From Bacillota bacterium (lineage in GTDB: Bacteria; Bacillota; Clostridia; Acetivibrionales; DSM-27016): a DNA stretch of 64,000 nucleotides. A model generated the notes under the pieces. That model saw only the letters and a program-made list of their open reading frames with translations, was not told where the DNA came from and ran no database searches. The position numbers and the translations under genes were made by a program. Location of the stretch: NCBI GenBank assembly GCA_023390115.1, contig JAEWDM010000040.1, positions 1-64,000 on the forward strand, written 5' to 3'. Shown piece by piece: positions 7,497 through 16,686 of this stretch (positions are counted from its first letter, which is position 1; each line of letters starts with the position of its first letter).

Positions 7497-10400
7497 ATGA
7501 GAAATCTCAAAAAGTATTTGGCAGTAATAGTAGCTATCGCTGTTATGATGACAGCTATGATACCTGCTTTTGCAGAGGAAGCAACAACTACTATACCTGC
7601 CGACGCAAAAATTTGCGCAGACCTTGGAGTCCTCAAGGGTTCTGGTGACGGAGTTACAGTTGAGTATCTTGCTGGTTCCGTTGACAGAATGCAGGCTGCG
7701 CGTTTGTATTTAAGGCTGAAGGGCTTGGAAGAAGAAGCTCTGGCTACAGATGAAGACGCAGAGAACTTCCCGGATGCAGATGAAACAAACGCAGACGGAA
7801 GGAAGATAATGGCTTACCTGAAGGCTCATCCTGAGCACGGCTTTGCCGGCGGGGTAAGCGGAAACTTCGGACCTAACGACCAGATGGAAGCTCAGCCGTA
7901 CTACAAGGTACTGCTTACCGCTCTTGGCTATGCACAGAAGGACGAGGCAGGCGTAGGCGATTTTGATTACGCTGATACTCTTACCTTTGCAGCATCCAAA
8001 GGCCTTTCAAAGGTTGCAACTGTGACGGACTTTACAAGAGCTGACTTCGCTACTGCTTCGGTAGAAGCCTTGAAGGCGACTGTAAAGGGCGGAACAAAGA
8101 CTCTTGCGGCTGTTCTTGTAGACGCAGGGAAAATTGACAAGGACGCAGCTATAGCTGCAGGCTTGTATGTTGATGTACCTGAAGTTGTTGAGGTTACTTC
8201 GATATACACTGACAACCTCAAGCAGGTTAAGATTGAGTTTAATACTGCAATAGATAAAGCTACTGCAGAAAGCAAGGACAACTATAAAATTGATAATTTT
8301 ACATTTGATGGAGCTGCATTGTCTGAAGATGGCAAAACAGTAACCCTTACTCTTAATGATTCTGAGACTACTAAATTTACTAATCAGAAAGAATATAAAA
8401 TTACTATAACTGGTCTCAAGGATGCATCAGGAAAAGCAATTGCAAAGGTTGACAAAAAAGCATTTATTCCTGTAGATACTACTATTCCTACTGTAACAAG
8501 TGTAGAAGCTCTCGGAACTAAAGCTGTTAAGGTTGTGTTCTCAGAGCCGGTTAAAAAGTCTACTGCTACGACTATGGGCAACTATAAAATTGATGGAAAA
8601 TCAATTGCCGGTGTTATTAAGTACAGCTTTGCAAATAGTGTAATAATCCAGACTACAATGGCTGTTGGTGAGCACACTATGTCTATTGACGGTGTAGCTG
8701 ATTTCCATGATTACAAAGCAAATGCAAAGGACATAGCGTTTACTGTAGTTGAGGATACAGAGGCTCCTTTGATAGAGTCTGCAACTGCTAAGGATCTGAT
8801 GGAGGTTGAGGTTATATTCAATGAGCCAGTTAAGAGTGTATCTAAGGCTTATCACACTTCGGACAGTAAGACAGGTACCATTAAGGTTGATGATAAAAAG
8901 GTAACCGTTACTTTTGCTACCGACAAGAGATTGCCGGCTACTGATACAACTTTAACCTTAAAGGACGTAGAGGATTACAGTGGAAATAAGGCTACAAGGG
9001 AAGTTACAGTTACGCCTAACCTTGATACTGAAAGGCCTGAAGTAGTAAGTGCAAAGGCTGAGGTTGTTGATGGTAAGCATAAGTTTACAATAGCATTCAG
9101 TGAAAAGGTAAAGGAAGATGACGCTAAGAAAGGTTCTAATTATACTATACAGGATAAGGATGGAAAGGCTGTATCAGGAAAGGGTCTTAATAAAGATGGC
9201 CATCCTTCAAGTGCGACTTATGACTCCTCTAAAAAGGAAGCTACATTTACTTTAAGCAGCACTCTTGATGCAGGAACCTATACTCTTGAAATTGTAGGGA
9301 TATCCGATATCTCATATATAGGGAACGTAATGTTGCCGTACTCTACTACTATTGAAATAGGGGATACTTCAAATCCTTCTTTAGTAAAAGCTTGGATTGA
9401 ACAAGAAACAATAAGTGGTTCTCCAACTCAATACGATGCAAAATTATATGTGAAGTATTCAGAGGATATGGCAACTGAAGGCACAGGAAGTGTTCTTGAG
9501 TATACTAAGTACACTTATAGCAATAGTTATCCGGCTTCTCCGAGCTGGTTGCCTGTACCGAAGGATTCGGAGGTCAGTTTATCTACCTCTGACACTGTTG
9601 TTGTTACGTTGCCAAGATCAACTACAGACTACAAGGGTACCGTACAAGGCATTAGGGTTTCACTTGTAGCGGATAAAGAAGATAATTTCTTAACTAATTA
9701 CTATGATGATATTGTTTTATCTCCAGACAAGGGTACTATAGCAATAAATTCTGCAAAGGCAATAGAAAAGGACACTATTGAGGTTGAATTTGACGGAATA
9801 TTATCTAATGTTGAGGCTTCTGATTTCACTGCTGCTGGAAAAGAGGTTGAACAGGCTACAGATATCTCTAAGAAAGATGGTAAGACAACAGTGCAGTTTA
9901 AGTTTAAAGATGGCTATGAAATGAGTGCAAATGCTAATGGCGGAACTGCCCAATTTACTGTTGCTGTTGCTGCTGTTGATGTTGGAACACAGGATTCTAA
10001 CGGTGCTAAGGTTTCTGGCTTTGAAACTATTGTGGACGCAATAAAGCCTTCACCTATAGATGTTGCAATAAGCGGAGTTGACAGACCGTTTAAGCTTGTA
10101 GAAGAAACTGGTAGCTATTTCATCTATGTATATATGGATGAGGAGATAGCTGTAAACACGAATGCTGCTGATGTTATGGATGTCAAGTATGACGGCACTA
10201 AGCTTAAGGTTGTTAGCGTAACAGCGGTAGCTGGTGTGAATCCTGCAATTAAGATTGAGTTAGGTTCAGAATTAAGAGAAGATGATAATGATGTTATTGC
10301 AGCTTCAAAAATAATTGCAACTAATACCTTTGATGTAGTTGTTAAGACTAGCAACGATGACCTTAAGTATATTAAAGATGCTGATGGTGACGGTGTTGCG

Positions 10401-11033
10401 GTTGATGAGGTTAATAAATCTGAGGCTCTTGCAAATGTTGTATCAGCAGATGTTGAAACATTTGTAAATGGGTTGAAGGCTGCTGCTGATCTGGCTCCGA
10501 TTGCTGCTGAAGTTAGCGATTTGGCTGCTGGAATAACGGTAATAACTGCTCCTGCAGTAGATGCTACAACATTGGCATTGCCTACAGTTCCCGCTGGTTA
10601 TGCTGTAGAGATAAAGACTTCAGATGACAGTGTTGTTATTACTACAGGTGGTGTGATTGCACCTCCTCTTACAGCTACTACTGTTAATCTGGTTTTAACA
10701 GTGACTCATATTGCGTCTGGAGCAACAGCAGATACTGCATCAATAGCCGTAGTTGTACCTCAATCCAATCAAGGTGCAGTTAATGATGTTGCTGCTGGAA
10801 TTACGACAATAGATGCTCCTGAAGTAGATGCTACAACATTGGAATTGCCTGCAGTTCCTGATGGCTATACTGTAATTATAAAGACTTCAGACAATGCTAT
10901 TATTACAACTGATGGTGATATTACTCCTGGTGTACAAACGACAGTGAATTTGGTTCTCACAGTAATTCATACTGCATCTGGATCAGAAGCAGATACTGTA
11001 TCGATAGCTGTGGTTGTACCTGCAGCATCGTAG
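7497..11033 (+). CDS. S-layer-like surface protein with SLH-like N-terminus and Ig-like repeats
   Basis: The 1178-residue protein starts with a signal peptide (KYLAVIVAIAVMMTAMIPAFA). Residues about 30-225 resemble divergent SLH repeats (ICADLGVLKGSGD, YLRLKGL, YKVLLTALGYAQ), which anchor to cell-wall polysaccharide. From about residue 240 come repeated SbsA/Big_5-type Ig-like units, each with a phrase like VKVVFSEPVKKST and a DxAPL or TxRPEV junction. The last 175 residues are two near-identical beta units described separately. The strong promoter, long leader and terminator suggest an abundant S-layer protein. It is followed by the TolC-family genes. The exact number of Ig domains was not determined. 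Confidence 0.85.
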   Translation: MRNLKKYLAVIVAIAVMMTAMIPAFAEEATTTIPADAKICADLGVLKGSGDGVTVEYLAGSVDRMQAARLYLRLKGLEEEALATDEDAENFPDADETNADGRKIMAYLKAHPEHGFAGGVSGNFGPNDQMEAQPYYKVLLTALGYAQKDEAGVGDFDYADTLTFAASKGLSKVATVTDFTRADFATASVEALKATVKGGTKTLAAVLVDAGKIDKDAAIAAGLYVDVPEVVEVTSIYTDNLKQVKIEFNTAIDKATAESKDNYKIDNFTFDGAALSEDGKTVTLTLNDSETTKFTNQKEYKITITGLKDASGKAIAKVDKKAFIPVDTTIPTVTSVEALGTKAVKVVFSEPVKKSTATTMGNYKIDGKSIAGVIKYSFANSVIIQTTMAVGEHTMSIDGVADFHDYKANAKDIAFTVVEDTEAPLIESATAKDLMEVEVIFNEPVKSVSKAYHTSDSKTGTIKVDDKKVTVTFATDKRLPATDTTLTLKDVEDYSGNKATREVTVTPNLDTERPEVVSAKAEVVDGKHKFTIAFSEKVKEDDAKKGSNYTIQDKDGKAVSGKGLNKDGHPSSATYDSSKKEATFTLSSTLDAGTYTLEIVGISDISYIGNVMLPYSTTIEIGDTSNPSLVKAWIEQETISGSPTQYDAKLYVKYSEDMATEGTGSVLEYTKYTYSNSYPASPSWLPVPKDSEVSLSTSDTVVVTLPRSTTDYKGTVQGIRVSLVADKEDNFLTNYYDDIVLSPDKGTIAINSAKAIEKDTIEVEFDGILSNVEASDFTAAGKEVEQATDISKKDGKTTVQFKFKDGYEMSANANGGTAQFTVAVAAVDVGTQDSNGAKVSGFETIVDAIKPSPIDVAISGVDRPFKLVEETGSYFIYVYMDEEIAVNTNAADVMDVKYDGTKLKVVSVTAVAGVNPAIKIELGSELREDDNDVIAASKIIATNTFDVVVKTSNDDLKYIKDADGDGVAVDEVNKSEALANVVSADVETFVNGLKAAADLAPIAAEVSDLAAGITVITAPAVDATTLALPTVPAGYAVEIKTSDDSVVITTGGVIAPPLTATTVNLVLTVTHIASGATADTASIAVVVPQSNQGAVNDVAAGITTIDAPEVDATTLELPAVPDGYTVIIKTSDNAIITTDGDITPGVQTTVNLVLTVIHTASGSEADTVSIAVVVPAAS
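10510..11030 (+). repeat. tandem duplication encoding two C-terminal Ig-like units
   Basis: Two units of about 88 codons follow one another with an offset of about 265 nt. Both contain DLAAGIT/DVAAGIT, VDATTL-LP-VP-GY, IKTSD and SIAVVVP. Blocks such as GATGCTACAACATTGG are identical in DNA, pointing to a recent duplication. The fold resembles the atrophied bacterial Ig domain. Confidence 0.75.
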
Positions 11034-11070
11034 TAAGTATGTAAGTATAAGATAAAAAAATAAGTTAATA

Positions 11071-11106
11071 AAAAGGGCCTTTGGGATTAATTCCGAAGGC
11101 CCTTTT
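11071..11106 (+). terminator. terminator of the S-layer gene
   Basis: A stem of about 16 bp (11071-11086 with 11091-11106) containing GGGCCTT/AAGGCCC and ending in a TTTT run, 38 nt after the stop codon. Confidence 0.92.
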
Positions 11107-11168
11107 CTATAATTTTTTTATCCATTTATAGAGATTATTAAATAATTATAAAATATTTTTAAATGTCA

Positions 11169-11197
11169 AAGACAATTATTTAAAATAACGGTATAAT
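11169..11197 (+). promoter_or_regulatory. candidate promoter of the TolC-family operon
   Basis: AAGACA (11169-11174), 17 nt and TATAAT (11192-11197), 43 nt before the start codon. The -35 half is poor. Confidence 0.45.
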
Positions 11198-11239
11198 TAA
11201 ATATAAAGCTTATAATTTGGATGAAGTGGGGTTTGAAAT

Positions 11240-12580
11240 ATGTGGAAAATTAAAAATTATGTTTTTATAATTTCCGTTTTAATATTGTTTACGGCTATGG
11301 TGCCTGTGTATGGGCTTGAAAGTACGCCCTTAACGCTTGAGCAGGCTAAGAAAGCAGCTGTTGAATATTATGGGGTAAATGACAAGCTCCAGTGGTATGA
11401 AAGGGATTGGAAGGATAAGCAACAGGATATGAGACAGATGCTGGACTTTTCCGATCAGATTCTTGAGATTGATGATAAGTTAATCAAGATAAAAAAGTAT
11501 CTGGACAATGATGATTATCTGTCTATGAGAAAGGATTTGAAGCGGGATGAGGCATTAGACTATCTTTTAATGAGAAACAGAATTACCGTTATAGAATATG
11601 TTTTTGCAAAGCATGATGAAAATGAGCCTGTGTTTTATTATTATAATGACGATGAATTTCTAAGGGAATATTATCGGTTTCAGTATGACTCGCTAAGCGG
11701 AATGAAGCTTTCGAATAAAGACAGGGTAGACATGCTTTTATCGAAGGATGCAACCAGAGGGCAAATTGATTTGTTGATAAAGCAGCAGAAAGCAGAAATA
11801 GAATCGGAAAATGCCAAAATAGAAATAGATACATACAAAGCCTATACGGATATAATAATAGCCCGTCAGACCTTAAAAAATTGTGAGGATAAGCTGGAAG
11901 AGACTCAAAAGCTTATGAATAAATATGAGGAGCAATATAAGCTGGGGATGGTAAGCAGGATTGAATACAGTGAGGCTCAGGCAGAGCTTGAAGCTGAGAC
12001 AAATGAATATCATAGAGCTCTGAGAAATCTTGAAAAGTGTAATATGACGTTAAAGCTTACAATGGGAATCAATGCCAATGATCCGGTTAACATTGTTACA
12101 AATATTGAGTTGCCTGAGATTGGGCAATTGAATTCTCAAGAATGGATGAAAAAATTTGAGAGTGAAAATATAAAGCTTTTTGCTATAATAGAAGGAAGAG
12201 TTAATTTAGCGCGTGAAAAGTACGATATAGCTGCTAAAGAGCTTGAAAAAAGTGATAAGCTTCTGGTGGAGATACAGGAGGATCTGGAAAAGGCGGAATA
12301 TGAACAGGAAACTTTTTACCGTGCCATGGAGACAGCAATTGTTCAGCAGCTTAGAGGGTTGAGAAGTACAGGTATAGCTAAAAAGGAGCTTGAAAAAAAC
12401 GTTGAGCTTATGGGTCTAAAAATAGATCTTTTGGAATCTCAGCATGGTGCAGGATATGTTTCCGAGCTTGAGGTTTTGAAGGTTAAAAATATTTACAGTA
12501 CGCTTATAACAAGTCTTGAAAATCTCAAATATACTGAGGCCTACCAGTGGGAAAGTCTGCAGTATACTGTAAAATATTAG
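11240..12580 (+). CDS. TolC-family protein, first copy
   Basis: A signal peptide (residues about 1-27, ending VPVYG) is followed by the family opening LTLEQAKKAAVEYY and long amphipathic coiled-coil helices. The characteristic loop KYEEQYKLGMVSRIEYSEAQ and its second-half counterpart ESQHGAGYVSELEVLKVKN mark the two structural halves. In diderms TolC forms the outer-membrane exit duct of efflux pumps. Here the stretches where the beta-barrel strands should lie read as charged helix (around residues 140-170 and 335-365), so a barrel is doubtful. The host looks monoderm, so the role is open. It precedes a second copy by 19 nt and lies between two S-layer-type genes. No inner-membrane pump gene is adjacent. 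Confidence 0.75.
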   Translation: MWKIKNYVFIISVLILFTAMVPVYGLESTPLTLEQAKKAAVEYYGVNDKLQWYERDWKDKQQDMRQMLDFSDQILEIDDKLIKIKKYLDNDDYLSMRKDLKRDEALDYLLMRNRITVIEYVFAKHDENEPVFYYYNDDEFLREYYRFQYDSLSGMKLSNKDRVDMLLSKDATRGQIDLLIKQQKAEIESENAKIEIDTYKAYTDIIIARQTLKNCEDKLEETQKLMNKYEEQYKLGMVSRIEYSEAQAELEAETNEYHRALRNLEKCNMTLKLTMGINANDPVNIVTNIELPEIGQLNSQEWMKKFESENIKLFAIIEGRVNLAREKYDIAAKELEKSDKLLVEIQEDLEKAEYEQETFYRAMETAIVQQLRGLRSTGIAKKELEKNVELMGLKIDLLESQHGAGYVSELEVLKVKNIYSTLITSLENLKYTEAYQWESLQYTVKY

Positions 12581-12599
12581 TATGGGGAGGAGAAAAGTT

Positions 12600-13715
12600 A
12601 TGAAGAAGCTAGTGATGGTTTTTATTACTGCTGCTACTATATTATTAAACTGTCTTATTGGATTTGCCGCAGAGGACTCTCCATTGCTTAAGGTTACTTT
12701 AAGCGATGCTGTTTCTAAAGCTATGGATAATGATAAGACAGCCAGAATCAAGGATATAGAAATAGGAATAAAAAATAAGGAGCTGGATATATCCCGGAAA
12801 AATGCGCAGGATCCTAGCAGGACAGAGGATATATGGGATGAGTATGATGCGCTTTCAACTCCTATGAAGAGGATATGGAAAGAGATAATTCCTCTTGAAA
12901 AGGAATATGGGGTGGAGAGCCTACAGCATGAAAAGATAGAATATGGGCGGGAGCTGGGAGAGAAAGCTAAATATACATTCTATAAGGCACTGTACTTAAG
13001 TGAGCAGGAGAAAATAGCCAATGAAAAGCTTCAGCTTGCGAAAAAGGATTTTGAAATAGTAGAGGGAAAATACAAGCTTGGGCTGGTGTCTCAGATATCT
13101 CTTGACGAGGCCAGGATACAAAGCTTTCAGGCTGAGTATGATTATTTGAAGACTACATATGACAGGGACAATTCATATGATGACGTTAGAGATTTGACGG
13201 GCCTTGAAATAACGTGGGATATATCTCTTGAGGCGAGTGATATTAAGCAATATGAGCTTAAAGACTATAATGCGGAGGAATTTATAGGCCTTATAAAGGA
13301 GAATTATTCTGTATACCTAACAGCGTTAAAGAATAAGGAATTCCAACAGAAAAGGTATGATATATACAAGGGTATTACAAGATATGGAATTGATGAGCAG
13401 GAACTGGAAAATGAGAAGCAGTTGCTTTTCGCATCCACAGAGCTTAAAAAAGTTACAAAGGATGAAATCATAGCAGCGTATAGCGAATATATAGAACTTC
13501 AGAATTTTAAGTATGACATTGAGGTGTCAAATAAAAATCTCTCTGTTTTAAAGCTTAAATTAGACGCTGCGGAGAAGCAACGGGAAATGGGAAGCATTAC
13601 TGATACCGACTATTTAAAGCAGAAAAACAGCTATGAGGAAGCCCATATTAAGTTGAATCAAGATATAAATGAGTATAATTACAGGGTTGGGAAGCTTCTG
13701 ATAAAAATATCCTGA
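12600..13715 (+). CDS. TolC-family protein, second copy
   Basis: This 371-residue paralogue of the preceding gene has a signal peptide (VMVFITAATILLNCLIGFA), the opening VTLSDAVSKAMDNDK, a first-half loop VEGKYKLGLVSQISLDEARI and a second-half loop AEKQREMGSITDTDYLKQKN. The rest is helical and highly charged, with no evident barrel strands. ATG 12600 is preferred over the longer frame from 12582 because GGGGAGG (12584-12590) stands 9 nt before it and it yields a clean signal peptide. It is probably co-transcribed with the first copy and with the SLH gene 96 nt downstream. The two copies may form one mixed complex; that is inference. Confidence 0.73.
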   Translation: MKKLVMVFITAATILLNCLIGFAAEDSPLLKVTLSDAVSKAMDNDKTARIKDIEIGIKNKELDISRKNAQDPSRTEDIWDEYDALSTPMKRIWKEIIPLEKEYGVESLQHEKIEYGRELGEKAKYTFYKALYLSEQEKIANEKLQLAKKDFEIVEGKYKLGLVSQISLDEARIQSFQAEYDYLKTTYDRDNSYDDVRDLTGLEITWDISLEASDIKQYELKDYNAEEFIGLIKENYSVYLTALKNKEFQQKRYDIYKGITRYGIDEQELENEKQLLFASTELKKVTKDEIIAAYSEYIELQNFKYDIEVSNKNLSVLKLKLDAAEKQREMGSITDTDYLKQKNSYEEAHIKLNQDINEYNYRVGKLLIKIS

Positions 13716-13811
13716 TAAGCATTTTTAGAAGATTTCTTGCCGGGAACTTTTATAAAGGCTGTCCCGTCTAAGGACTGAGTCTTATATACTGATGAAAAAG
13801 GGGGATTTAAT

Positions 13812-16088
13812 GTGGGAAGAAAAAGAATAGCTTCAGTTATGTTGGCAGCTTTAATGTTTATTTCTCTTGCTGTTCCTGCAAGTGCGGCTGCAGCAATGAC
13901 AACAGATGAAAAAATTGAGATTTTGGGACAATTATCTGTGCTGAAGACAAATAATCCGGAGGCCCAGGCCAAGAGGTTTGAAGCTGTTGTATTTATTGTA
14001 AGAATGATGGGAAAAGAGGAGCACGTGAAGTTTAATGCCGATGCCTATAAGTATACTGATTTTTCTGATGTGGATAGTGAGCAGTGGTATGCGCCCTATA
14101 TAGGCTATTGCCATGCACAGGGAGTGCTTAGCGGGGAACAGAGCGACAAGTTTTCTCCTGAGAGCAATGTCAGTGAGAAGATGTTTCTTAAAATGGTGCT
14201 TTTATTGATGGGGTATACATACAATTCGGATTTTAATATGACCGATATCTATAAAAAGGCCTATGACATAGGAATAGTAACCGATACTGCATATAAAACA
14301 AGGGCTGCGGATAATACCAAATACAAAAAGAGCGATATTGCCAATGTGCTTTACAATGCTCTTGGAAAAGAGAAAAAAGGAACAAAGGTTAAGCTTATAC
14401 AGAATCTCATATATGAGAACATTATTACAAAAGAAGAGGCCGTTTCAATGGGAATTATATCGGATAAAACAGCCACAGCAATAGCTCAGATTACGTCAGT
14501 AAGCGGAAGCAAGGTTGTTATTTCCCTGAATGAGCCGGTTGAGAATGTTTCTGATGAAAGCATAAGAATATACGAGACCTCAAATCATTCAAACACCATT
14601 TCGTTTACCTTGCAGCAGACAGGAGGATCCATTCTGGAGCTGGATACCGAGCCTCAAATTCCTTATGTAAGCTACACTGTAGAGCTTGCCAATCTTGTCG
14701 ATGAAGAAGGTAATATGACTCCACTGCTGACGGGAGCTTTTGAAGGTTATAAGAATTCTCAGGTGAATTCGGATTTTTTCAAAATAAGTAGAGTAGAGGC
14801 TGTGAGTAAGAATGCAATAAATGTTTTCTTTACACATCCCGTTAATATTAATGCCGAGAATGCAAGCTGCTATAAAATTACGGAGGAAAGCAGCGAGTTT
14901 GTGAGTGGAAGTCCTTCAACCATGTCGGTTAAGGTCTTAACCTCTCATGATAACGCGGTTACGCTGTATTTAAAGGATAAGAGCCTTACGCAGGACGCCT
15001 CCTATATTCTTAATATTGACGGAGGGCTGATAAGCGGTTATGGAGTACGCATGAATGACGGGCAGGGAGATAGTATAAAGTTTAAGGGAGTTGATACTGA
15101 ACCATCACAAGGATATCAAGAGGACGAGCTTAAGCTTTTGGACATAATTCTTCTCAACAATAGGACACTGCAGCTTGAATTTAATATGGAGCTTAACGCC
15201 ATACTTGCAAAACAGATCTTTAATTATGTAATTACCAATCCTTCGGGAGGCCAGATATCACTAAAAAATGTAAGCTTGACTAAAGACGGAAAAATGGCAA
15301 TAGTTTCTCTTAACGGTACTTTTGATAAAGCAAAGGAGTATGGCCTTACTATAAATTATTTGACAGACATAACAAGGGAATATACGTTAGCTGAGTTTAA
15401 AAATTCTTTTACAGCGGATTACCCCGATGATATAGCACTTGCTATTGACGATGTGACGGCTGTTGACGGGAATACATTATTAGTGTATTTTAATAAGCCG
15501 CTAAATGAGACTTCGGCACAAAACCCTTTGAATTATACTATTATGAGCAATATGGGTAAAGTAAGCTATTCTGCTGTGCCTGTAAAAGCACTTTACAGTC
15601 CATTGGGAGATCCATATGCAGTAAAGCTGTTCATCTCACCCAATAATCCAATGAGTACGGATAAAGATTACAAAATAAGGGTTTCAGGTACTTTGCAGGA
15701 TTATTCAGGGAATATAGCGTCTAAATCTCCTGAGTATACCTTTACCTGCGGTGACGGCACGGTAAGCAGGCCCGCAATTATGGAAGCGGTTACTGTTTCA
15801 AGTGATGCGATTAAGGTTGTATTTAATAAGGAAATAGCATATGAGGCTCCCAATATTCTTACAACAAATTATATGCTTCAGTATACTGATGAAAACGGAG
15901 TAACAATGCTTAAGCTTCCCACAGGCATGAATATAATAAATGAAACTACCTTTATATTGAAGTTTGATTATCTCGATTCTGATATAAAGTACAGGCTTGG
16001 GTTTAATTCGCTTAAGGATTATTCTGGTGCTTTGGCAGCTCCCGGATCAGATGTGCAGGGATACACTGATGTTGTAATGGGAAAATGA
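13812..16088 (+). CDS. SLH-like surface protein with Ig-like repeats
   Basis: Signal peptide (SVMLAALMFISLAVPASAA), then SLH-type repeats: FEAVVFIVRMMGKE, then FSDVDSEQWYAPYIGYCHAQGV and ANVLYNALG. From about residue 225 to the end are several SbsA/Big_5-type Ig-like units, recognisable by VEAVSKNAINVFFTHPV, LLVYFNKPLNE and IKVVFNKEI. The domain order matches that of the large S-layer-like protein at 7497, so it is likely a minor wall-anchored relative. The start is GTG at 13812 behind AAAGGGGG. Lack of a terminator upstream suggests one transcript with the two TolC-family genes. Confidence 0.82.
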   Translation: MGRKRIASVMLAALMFISLAVPASAAAAMTTDEKIEILGQLSVLKTNNPEAQAKRFEAVVFIVRMMGKEEHVKFNADAYKYTDFSDVDSEQWYAPYIGYCHAQGVLSGEQSDKFSPESNVSEKMFLKMVLLLMGYTYNSDFNMTDIYKKAYDIGIVTDTAYKTRAADNTKYKKSDIANVLYNALGKEKKGTKVKLIQNLIYENIITKEEAVSMGIISDKTATAIAQITSVSGSKVVISLNEPVENVSDESIRIYETSNHSNTISFTLQQTGGSILELDTEPQIPYVSYTVELANLVDEEGNMTPLLTGAFEGYKNSQVNSDFFKISRVEAVSKNAINVFFTHPVNINAENASCYKITEESSEFVSGSPSTMSVKVLTSHDNAVTLYLKDKSLTQDASYILNIDGGLISGYGVRMNDGQGDSIKFKGVDTEPSQGYQEDELKLLDIILLNNRTLQLEFNMELNAILAKQIFNYVITNPSGGQISLKNVSLTKDGKMAIVSLNGTFDKAKEYGLTINYLTDITREYTLAEFKNSFTADYPDDIALAIDDVTAVDGNTLLVYFNKPLNETSAQNPLNYTIMSNMGKVSYSAVPVKALYSPLGDPYAVKLFISPNNPMSTDKDYKIRVSGTLQDYSGNIASKSPEYTFTCGDGTVSRPAIMEAVTVSSDAIKVVFNKEIAYEAPNILTTNYMLQYTDENGVTMLKLPTGMNIINETTFILKFDYLDSDIKYRLGFNSLKDYSGALAAPGSDVQGYTDVVMGK

Positions 16089-16124
16089 GCTTTAACTGCA
16101 AGTAAAAAATTATCTCCAAAAATC

Positions 16125-16159
16125 AAAGGGCTTAAGTCCTTATGAGGCTTAAGCCCTTT
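16125..16159. terminator. bidirectional terminator
   Basis: A 12-bp perfect stem AAAGGGCTTAAG/CTTAAGCCCTTT (16125-16136 with 16148-16159) lies between the convergent SLH and Spo0E-like genes and overlaps the end of the latter by 2 nt. Confidence 0.85.
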
Positions 16160-16379
16160 ATATTCTTATATATTCGTTTCCTATGCCATACGTGCATTGC
16201 TTATTCATGTAATTTTTTGTGTCCTCCATAATGCGGTTGTACCTTATAAGAACCTTGTCCAGCCTTCTGCTGTACCTTTGAACCTCTTCATCCTGAAGGT
16301 TGTAATTGCTTGCTTCAATAAGCTTATTTAGTTTAATGTGCATCTTGGCTATCAGGATGTACATTAATTCTCTGGACAT
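16158..16379 (-). CDS. Spo0E-like aspartyl-phosphate phosphatase
   Basis: The 73-residue product has the Spo0E family pattern: an N-terminal helix with I/L spacing, then a second helix with the signature SRRLDKVLIRY (consensus S-x-x-LD-x-x-I-x-x-Y). Proteins of this family dephosphorylate Spo0A~P and restrain sporulation. The size and the two-helix layout match. AGGAGGT is about 11 nt before the ATG. The gene lies divergent to the walR operon; whether that adjacency is functional is unknown. Confidence 0.8.
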   Translation of the reverse strand: MSRELMYILIAKMHIKLNKLIEASNYNLQDEEVQRYSRRLDKVLIRYNRIMEDTKNYMNKQCTYGIGNEYIRI

Positions 16380-16608
16380 AGCGGCGGATACCTCCTGTAT
16401 ATTATTTATGCTGCCGTATAAAGGGTCCGGTTACAAGTATTGCGGCTTTAGCAAGCATTAAGTGTAAGAATAAAAGCAGGACAAATCGGCATAATGTAAT
16501 TATAGCATAATATGGAAATATTTCAACAGTAATATTGCTGTAAATAGAAAAGCATGGTTATAAGTGGCGGAATGCCAAATATAATGGAATAAATGCTTTA
16601 AAATTGGT

Positions 16609-16637
16609 GTTCAATTTTCATCAAATAGTGTTATAAT
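16609..16637 (+). promoter_or_regulatory. candidate promoter of the wal operon
   Basis: A perfect TATAAT at 16632-16637 stands 49 nt before walR. The -35 region at correct spacing is GTTCAA (16609-16614), a poor match. The stretch 16380-16608 otherwise holds no gene. Confidence 0.45.
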
Positions 16638-16686
16638 AGAAACAAATTAATAATTTTTATTGTTAATTTAAGATGGGGGTGTATTT

